A stretch of DNA of 18,265 nt from Burkholderiales bacterium (GTDB lineage: Bacteria; Pseudomonadota; Gammaproteobacteria; Burkholderiales; Casimicrobiaceae): positions 1 to 18,265 of the forward strand of contig JAITBX010000051.1 in assembly GCA_031283405.1 (NCBI GenBank). Direction: 5' to 3'. The stretch's first letter is position 1. Each line of letters starts with the position of its first letter. Below, in pieces: positions 13,717 through 18,265 of this stretch. The position numbers and the translations under genes are program-made. A model generated the notes under the pieces. The model made no database searches. It was not told the DNA's origin and saw only the letters and a program-made list of their open reading frames with translations.

Positions 13717-15024
13717 ATGAGCACTATCGACATCAAACTCCCCGACATTGGCAACCTCAAAGATGTGCCGGTGATCGAGATTCACGTTGACGTCGGCGAC
13801 GTGATCGAAAAAGACGCGCCGCTGGTCACGCTTGAATCGGACAAGGCGACGATGGAAGTGCCGTCGCCGCACGCCGGAACGGTGCGAGCCATGAAAATCA
13901 AAGTGGGCGACAAGCTCAACGAAGGGCAGGTGTTGTTGACGCTCGATGTTGCTGACGGCGATTCAAAAAAACAGACAACGAAAAAACAAGAAACGAAAGA
14001 ACAAAGAGCAAATGCGCCGGTTGCGCGTGAAGCCGTTGAAACCAAAATGCCCGCGCTCGCATCAACAGCAAGAGCAGAAACTGCGAAAGCGGCGAAAAGC
14101 GAAGCTGCAATAACGCAGGCAAGCCTCAGCGTCGCACATGCTTCGCCGTCGGTGCGAAAATTTGCGCGCGAGATCGGCGTCGATCTGTCGCGTGTTGAAG
14201 GCTCCGGCCCGAAAGAACGCATCACCAAGGAAGACGTCAAGGCGTTCGCCAAAAAAACGCTTGAAGGCGGCACAGCCGTTGGCGCAGCGATAAGCGGCTT
14301 GTTGCCGTGGCCAGTGATTGATTTTGCGCAATTCGGCGCGACCGAATCTGTGCCCTTGTCGCGCATCAAAAAAATCTCCGGCGCCAATCTGGCGCGCAAC
14401 TGGGTAATGATTCCGCACGTCACGCAATTCGACAGCGCCGACATCACCGCGCTCGAAGCCTTGCGCGTCGCGCTCAATAAAGAAAATGAAGAAAGCGGCG
14501 TCAAGATAACGATGCTGGCGTTTCTGATGAAAGCGTGCGCCGCCGCGTTGAAGCGTTTCCCTGATTTCAATGCGTCGTTGCAGGGCGAAAATCTAATTCT
14601 CAAAAAATATTATCACCTCGGTTTTGCGGCGGACACGCCGAATGGTCTCGTCGTTCCGGTCATTCGGGATTGCGATCAGAAAACAGTCAGCGAAATTGCC
14701 GCCGAGACGGCGGAGTTGGCAAGCAAAGCGCGCGCCGGCAAATTGATGCCGGGCGAAATGCAAGGCGGCGTGTTCACCATTTCATCGCTTGGCGGCATCG
14801 GCGGCACGGCGTTTACGCCAATTATCAACGCGCCGGAAGTGGCGATCCTCGGCGTCTCGAAGAGCGCGAAACAGCCGGTGTGGGACGGAAGCGCTTTCGT
14901 GCCGCGATTGATGCTGCCGCTGTCGCTCTCCTACGACCATCGCGTGATCGACGGCGCGCAGGGCGCGCGATTCATAACGTATCTGGCGCGGCTTCTCGCC
15001 GACATGAGACAGGTGTTGGTGTAG
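13717..15024 (+). CDS. aceF: Pyruvate dehydrogenase E2, dihydrolipoamide acetyltransferase
   Basis: AceF forms the core of the pyruvate dehydrogenase complex and passes the acetyl group from AceE to coenzyme A. The 435-residue product has one lipoyl domain (about 3-77) with lipoylated K43 in ESDKATMEVPS. A linker of about 60 residues follows (80-140), starting lysine/glutamine-rich (KKQTTKKQETKEQR) before turning alanine-rich. The E1/E3-binding domain is at about 142-178 (SPSVRKFAREIGVDLSRVEG), and the catalytic domain (about 205-435) ends in SYDHRVIDGA with H408 and D412. E. coli has three lipoyl domains; one is common elsewhere. The ribosome site (ACAGG, 13704-13708) is weak. No E3 gene follows; instead there is a transposase scrap ten bases after the stop. 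Confidence 0.96.
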   Translation: MSTIDIKLPDIGNLKDVPVIEIHVDVGDVIEKDAPLVTLESDKATMEVPSPHAGTVRAMKIKVGDKLNEGQVLLTLDVADGDSKKQTTKKQETKEQRANAPVAREAVETKMPALASTARAETAKAAKSEAAITQASLSVAHASPSVRKFAREIGVDLSRVEGSGPKERITKEDVKAFAKKTLEGGTAVGAAISGLLPWPVIDFAQFGATESVPLSRIKKISGANLARNWVMIPHVTQFDSADITALEALRVALNKENEESGVKITMLAFLMKACAAALKRFPDFNASLQGENLILKKYYHLGFAADTPNGLVVPVIRDCDQKTVSEIAAETAELASKARAGKLMPGEMQGGVFTISSLGGIGGTAFTPIINAPEVAILGVSKSAKQPVWDGSAFVPRLMLPLSLSYDHRVIDGAQGARFITYLARLLADMRQVLV

Positions 15025-15033
15025 TTCGCAGGG

Positions 15034-15126
15034 GTGACCCTGGCCGAACTTTCCGAGAATTTCGACATCCATTCCAACCAGATCACCCAGTGGAAGGGTC
15101 AACTTCGGGCGCCTATCCCATCATGA
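15034..15126 (+). pseudogene. IS3-type transposase OrfA fragment
   Basis: The frame reads VTLAELSENFDIHSNQITQW, then KGQL, which is the helix-turn-helix core of IS3-family OrfA proteins (usual pattern TLAELAxxFxVHPNQITxWK). Similarity stops at QL; the frame then ends RAPIPS and TGA (15124-15126). Only about 24 of some 90-100 OrfA residues remain, with no start codon context and no OrfB. It begins ten bases after the aceF stop and lies in the same frame, separated from aceF only by its TAG. This is the position where many related genomes carry lpd (E3), so the scrap may mark an old rearrangement. Confidence 0.7.
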
Positions 15127-15330
15127 ACCGGCAACTTTCATGTTTTTTCCTTTTCCTGCCACGGCGATGCCATGATTGGCGGCGACAATCCGCAAAGGTA
15201 TGGCAGGCGCTTCCGGGTATTCCCTATCTTTCTGTCACGAAAAATAGCTGCGCTCGCCGGAGCACCGATTTTTACAGGATAATGAAGCCCTTTCAAACTT
15301 TTTCGCGTACTTTCTAAAGAGATGTTTTCC

Positions 15331-16578
15331 ATGTTGCATTTTTTGGCCGTCGTCGCTCTGACTTTTTCATTGACGGGGTTTGCCGCTCAGGCGCAAACTT
15401 CCGCTCCGGCGGGAAATGCTCCCGCAAACGCTGCCGCTCAGTCCTTGCCTTCGCAGGCGTCCTCGGCGACTCAACCCTCTGCCGCCAAGCCGGTTCTTCC
15501 GCCCATACCGGCGGCGGTTCCGGCGCCGGTGATTGCCGCGTCGTCGTATCTTCTTATCGACATGGCGAGCAATCAGGTGTTGCTTACCGCCAACGCCGAC
15601 GAGCCGCGCGAGCCGGCGTCGCTGACCAAGTTGATGACGGCGTATCTGGCGTTCGGCGCGTTGCGCGACAAGTCGATTCAACTCGATCAGAAGGTTTCGA
15701 TTTCGGAGCACGCCAAAAAAGCGATCGGTTCGCGGATGTTTGCCGACCCGCGTGTGCCGGTGACAGTCGATGATTTGTTGCACGGAATGATTATTCAGTC
15801 GGGCAACGATGCTTCGGTGGCGCTGGCAGAATTGATTGCGGGCGATGAAACGACGTTCGCGGCGATGATGAACACGCAAGCGCAAAAATTGGGGATGACG
15901 AAAACGCATTTCGTCAACAGCACCGGCTTGCCCGACCCGCAACATTATTCGACGGCGTCGGATTTGGCGAAACTCGCGACGGCGTTGATCCGCGATTTTC
16001 CCGAAAACTATCCGCTCTATTCACAAAAAGAATTTCGCTACAACAACATCACGCAGAAAAATCGCAACCGTTTGTTGACCACCGATCCTTACGTCGATGG
16101 CGTCAAGACCGGCTTTACCGACAGCGCCGGCTGGTGTTTGATCGCGTCGTCGAAACGCGGCGAGCGACGCTTGCTCTCAGTCGTTCTCGGCGCGGCTTCC
16201 GATGCCGCGCGCGCTTCCGAAAATCAGAAGTTGTTGAACTGGGGTTATCAGGCGTTCGATGTGGTCCAGTTGTATCCTGCGAATCAGCCGGTGTCGAAGT
16301 TGCCGGTGTGGAAAGGTAACGCTCCGGAAGTCGCCGTGGGTTTTCTGGAAAATCGTTATTTGTCGATCCCGAAAGGGCAAGGCGATAAATTGCAAGTGAA
16401 GTTGGTCGCCCAAGAACCGTTGACGGCGCCGATACAAAAAGGGCAAAACGTCGGCGTTATCCATGTGCAATTCGGCGGCGCGCAAGTGGTGGAGTTTCCA
16501 TTAGCGGCGCAAGAAGATGTCGCCATCGGCAGCTTGTGGCGTCGCGGTTGGGACGCGATACGTTTGTGGCTCAAATGA
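15331..16578 (+). CDS. dacC: D-alanyl-D-alanine carboxypeptidase, PBP5/6 family
   Basis: This penicillin-binding protein removes the terminal D-alanine from peptidoglycan stem peptides on the outer face of the inner membrane. ATG 15331 lies nine bases after AAAGAG (15316-15321); an in-frame ATG at 15322 directly abuts that site and would add three residues. The 415-residue product has a signal peptide (about 1-21), a proline/alanine-rich stretch (about 22-68), nucleophile S97 in SLTK (97-100), SGN (157-159) and KTG (259-261). A PBP5 C-terminal beta domain follows, then an amphipathic end (GSLWRRGWDAIRLWLK) of the type that anchors PBP5 to the membrane. The 204 bases upstream hold GATAAT at 15278 as a possible -10 and nothing else I recognise. 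The symbol dacA would be equally defensible. Confidence 0.93.
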   Translation: MLHFLAVVALTFSLTGFAAQAQTSAPAGNAPANAAAQSLPSQASSATQPSAAKPVLPPIPAAVPAPVIAASSYLLIDMASNQVLLTANADEPREPASLTKLMTAYLAFGALRDKSIQLDQKVSISEHAKKAIGSRMFADPRVPVTVDDLLHGMIIQSGNDASVALAELIAGDETTFAAMMNTQAQKLGMTKTHFVNSTGLPDPQHYSTASDLAKLATALIRDFPENYPLYSQKEFRYNNITQKNRNRLLTTDPYVDGVKTGFTDSAGWCLIASSKRGERRLLSVVLGAASDAARASENQKLLNWGYQAFDVVQLYPANQPVSKLPVWKGNAPEVAVGFLENRYLSIPKGQGDKLQVKLVAQEPLTAPIQKGQNVGVIHVQFGGAQVVEFPLAAQEDVAIGSLWRRGWDAIRLWLK

Positions 16579-16597
16579 TGAGCAAAGGAGGAAGATC

Positions 16598-17446
16598 GTG
16601 AATCAGGATTCGGTAGTTTATCTGAATGGCGCGTTTCAACCGTTGTCGGAAGCCAAAATTTCCGTGCTGGATCGGGGCTTCATTTTTGGCGACGGCGTCT
16701 ATGAATTTGTGCCGGTGTATCATCGCCGCCCGTTCCGGCTGGCGCAACATTTGAAGCGATTGGGAAACAGCCTGGCCGCCGTCGGCATGGTCAATCCGAT
16801 GAGCAACGCCGAATGGGAAAAACTTTTTCAGGAAATGATTCAACGAACGCCTTACGAACAACAGGCGATTTATCTGCAAGTGACTCGCGGCGTCGCGCCG
16901 CGCGATCACCCCTTTCCGCAAGGCGCAACGCCGACCGTGTTCATGATGGCCAACCCGTTGAAGTTGCCGACGCCGGAGCAAGTCGAGCGCGGCGTGGCTT
17001 GTGTTTCCGCCGAAGATTTTCGCTGGCATCGCTGCGACATCAAAGGCATTTCGCTCATGGGTAATGGGTTGTGGCGGCAAGTCGCGGTGGAAACGGGCGC
17101 AACCGAGACAGTGCTTTTCCGTAACGACTTTTTAACCGAGGCGTCTTCTTCAAACGTTTTCGCCGTCAAGAACGGAACGCTTCTGGCGCCGTTGCGCGAT
17201 AACCTGATTTTGCCGGGGATCACCTACGATGCCGTGCTTGAATTTGCGCCGAAGATCGGCATGCCAGTGGAAACCCGTCCGGTGTCGCGCGCGGAAGTTT
17301 TTGCGGCGGACGAATTGTGGTTGACTTCATCGGGCAAAGAAGTGCTGGCCGTCACGACGCTCGACAACAAGTCCATCGGCAACGGCAAACCGGGGCCGGC
17401 GTTCAAAAAAATGTGGGCGCATTTTCAAACGCAAACAGCGATTTGA
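16598..17446 (+). CDS. dat: D-amino-acid transaminase, class IV PLP enzyme
   Basis: This enzyme interconverts D-alanine and D-glutamate with their 2-oxo acids, supplying D-amino acids for peptidoglycan. GTG 16598 is chosen because AAAGGAGG (16584-16591) lies six bases upstream and the product then begins MNQDSVVYLNGAF as in the family; the frame stays open into dacC but without homology. The 282-residue product has the fold-type IV features DRGFIFGDGVYE (25-36), PLP-binding K149 in RCDIKGISLMGN, and E181 in LTEASSSNVFAV, which holds the PLP ring nitrogen. It lies 19 bases after dacC, a pairing seen in betaproteobacteria. A branched-chain or aminodeoxychorismate activity is possible but less likely. 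Confidence 0.87.
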   Translation: MNQDSVVYLNGAFQPLSEAKISVLDRGFIFGDGVYEFVPVYHRRPFRLAQHLKRLGNSLAAVGMVNPMSNAEWEKLFQEMIQRTPYEQQAIYLQVTRGVAPRDHPFPQGATPTVFMMANPLKLPTPEQVERGVACVSAEDFRWHRCDIKGISLMGNGLWRQVAVETGATETVLFRNDFLTEASSSNVFAVKNGTLLAPLRDNLILPGITYDAVLEFAPKIGMPVETRPVSRAEVFAADELWLTSSGKEVLAVTTLDNKSIGNGKPGPAFKKMWAHFQTQTAI

Positions 17447-17449
17447 TGT

Positions 17450-17956
17450 TCAATCTTTGCCGTGCGTGTTGCTTTCAACGGCAACCTCGACGAGCGTCGG
17501 TCGCAAAACACGAATGAGGTCTGCCGTCGCCATCGCAACGAGAAAACCGCGCTTGCCGCCGTTAATATAAATCGTCGGAAGATCGGCGATGCTGCGCTCC
17601 ATATACACCGGCAGCGTTTTGCGCATGCCGAACGGGCTGGTGCCGCCGATTTGATAACCGGTATGTTTCTCGGCGACATCGTGCGCGCACGGATGAATGG
17701 TTTTGACGTGCAGCAAACGCGCCAATTGTTTGGTCGAAACTTCGCAATCGCCGTGCATCAAAACAATCAACGGTTTCTTTTCATCGTTCTCCATCACCAG
17801 CGTTTTGATCACGTTGTGTTCGGGAGCGCCAAGCTCACGGGCAGAAACCGTCGTGCCGCCGTGCTCCTCATAAGTGTAAAGGCACGGCGTGAACGGCACT
17901 TTCTGCGCGCGCAAAACGCGAACGGCGGCAGTAATGGGGTAAGTGTCTTTGCTCAT
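17450..17956 (-). CDS. ybaK: Cys-tRNA(Pro) deacylase, YbaK/EbsC family
   Basis: Members hydrolyse Cys-tRNA(Pro) mischarged by prolyl-tRNA synthetase, a trans-editing step in the cytoplasm. The 168-residue product matches the family length (about 160) and shows HNVIKTLVMEN (47-57), the KQLARLLHVKTI segment and YQIGGTSPFGMRKTLPVYME, the glycine-rich substrate loop, followed by IYINGGKRGFLVAM. Convergent with dat, three bases between stop codons. No Shine-Dalgarno sequence precedes the ATG; a TACAAT box ends six bases upstream of it. Related YeaK or ProXp-ala proteins are alternatives, but the GGTSPFG loop fits YbaK best. Confidence 0.9.
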   Translation of the reverse strand: MSKDTYPITAAVRVLRAQKVPFTPCLYTYEEHGGTTVSARELGAPEHNVIKTLVMENDEKKPLIVLMHGDCEVSTKQLARLLHVKTIHPCAHDVAEKHTGYQIGGTSPFGMRKTLPVYMERSIADLPTIYINGGKRGFLVAMATADLIRVLRPTLVEVAVESNTHGKD

Positions 17957-17962
17957 AAAAAC

Positions 17963-17968
17963 ATTGTA
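17963..17968 (-). promoter_or_regulatory. Putative -10 of ybaK implying a leaderless transcript
   Basis: Minus-strand TACAAT matches five of six -10 consensus bases and ends six bases before the ybaK ATG, so transcription would start at or beside the start codon. The -35 region is poor (CTTTTG at 17 bases, TTTTGT at 16). No ribosome site is visible in the gap, which fits leaderless translation. Confidence 0.4.
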
Positions 17969-18047
17969 GCGCAGTTATTCGAACACAAAAGTCGGCGCGT
18001 CGATTAGAAGGTTTTACTCATAAGTCAGTAATATAGGCGACACTTGG

Positions 18048-18265
18048 ATGTTTGAAGAACGAGCGAACCCAATCAGGTTGAGCGGCGATATTGGCCAATT
18101 GCGCGTTTCCCTGATCCGCCAGTTTCTCCCCGGCGCGCAGCGGACTACGCGCGGCACCGGCATCATGAGTCACGTTTTCGACAGCTACGCGCCCGTCAAA
18201 GGCGACATCCCCGAACGCCGCAACGGCGTGCTGATCTCGCAAGAAGACGGCGACGCCGTCGCCTA
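18048..18265 (+). pseudogene. TypA/BipA GTPase fragment with foreign 5' portion, runs off the window
   Basis: From about 18141 the frame reads RTTRGTGIMSHVFDSYAPVK, then GDIPERRNGVLISQEDGDAVA and off the end. This matches the region of the ribosome-associated GTPase TypA/BipA shortly after its conserved PTRGLIGFRSEF segment, roughly residues 430-475 of about 605. The GTPase domain and everything before this point are missing. The frame is open from 18024 with an ATG at 18048, but the roughly 30 residues before the match (MFEERANPIRLSGDIGQLRV onwards) do not resemble TypA. The piece is therefore a truncated gene or an assembly join; its 3' part lies outside the window. Confidence 0.6.

Noticed and set aside
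15127..15330. Small gene in the spacer before dacC
   Set aside because: The only frame (MNRQLSCFFLF...) lacks a ribosome site, homology or proper composition; it is the continuation of a shadow frame from aceF.

Overview
The window is a moderately GC-rich stretch of bacterial chromosome. Gene content and order suggest a proteobacterium, most likely a betaproteobacterium or a close gammaproteobacterial relative. The pointers are pstSCAB-phoU-phoB-phoR as one unit, a homodimeric-type aceE (886 aa) followed by aceF, and a PBP5-type dacC followed by a D-amino-acid transaminase gene. This is inferred from gene content, not from a database search.

Layout. 1-235: remnant of an IS110-family transposase, minus strand. 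321-354: Pho box and -10 ahead of pstS. 384-7091: phosphate operon pstS, pstC, pstA, pstB, phoU, phoB, phoR; four-base ATGA overlaps join pstC/pstA, phoU/phoB and phoB/phoR. 7089-7245: cluster of short hairpin repeats. 7245-7625, minus: orphan tryptophan-rich domain. 7752-10538, minus: ppc. 10539-10902: divergent ppc/aceE spacer with a ppc promoter, a hairpin repeat, a multi-branched inverted-repeat structure, a possible aceE promoter and an aceE leader reading frame. 10903-15024: aceE and aceF, separated by 153 bases of hairpin repeats. 15034-15126: scrap of an IS3-type OrfA. 15331-17446: dacC and dat. 17450-17956, minus: ybaK, convergent with dat. 18048-18265: fragment resembling TypA/BipA that runs off the window.

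How the genes work together. PstS captures phosphate, PstCAB imports it, and PhoU links transporter state to the PhoR kinase and PhoB regulator, which should act back on the Pho box. Ppc makes oxaloacetate from phosphoenolpyruvate. AceE and AceF are the E1 and E2 parts of pyruvate dehydrogenase; the E3 gene (lpd) is not here. DacC trims peptidoglycan stem peptides and Dat interconverts D-alanine and D-glutamate, so both serve cell-wall D-amino-acid metabolism.

The core genes look ordinary. The unusual material is between them: at least five hairpins of one TAGGGGCG-type repeat family, two of which supply the TAG stop codons of phoR and ppc; a 15-base element lying inside the loops of two other hairpins; a 14-base tandem repeat carrying the pstB start; and short reading frames ending at or next to the starts of pstB, aceE and dat. 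I see no CRISPR array, rRNA or tRNA, and no convincing new multi-gene system.
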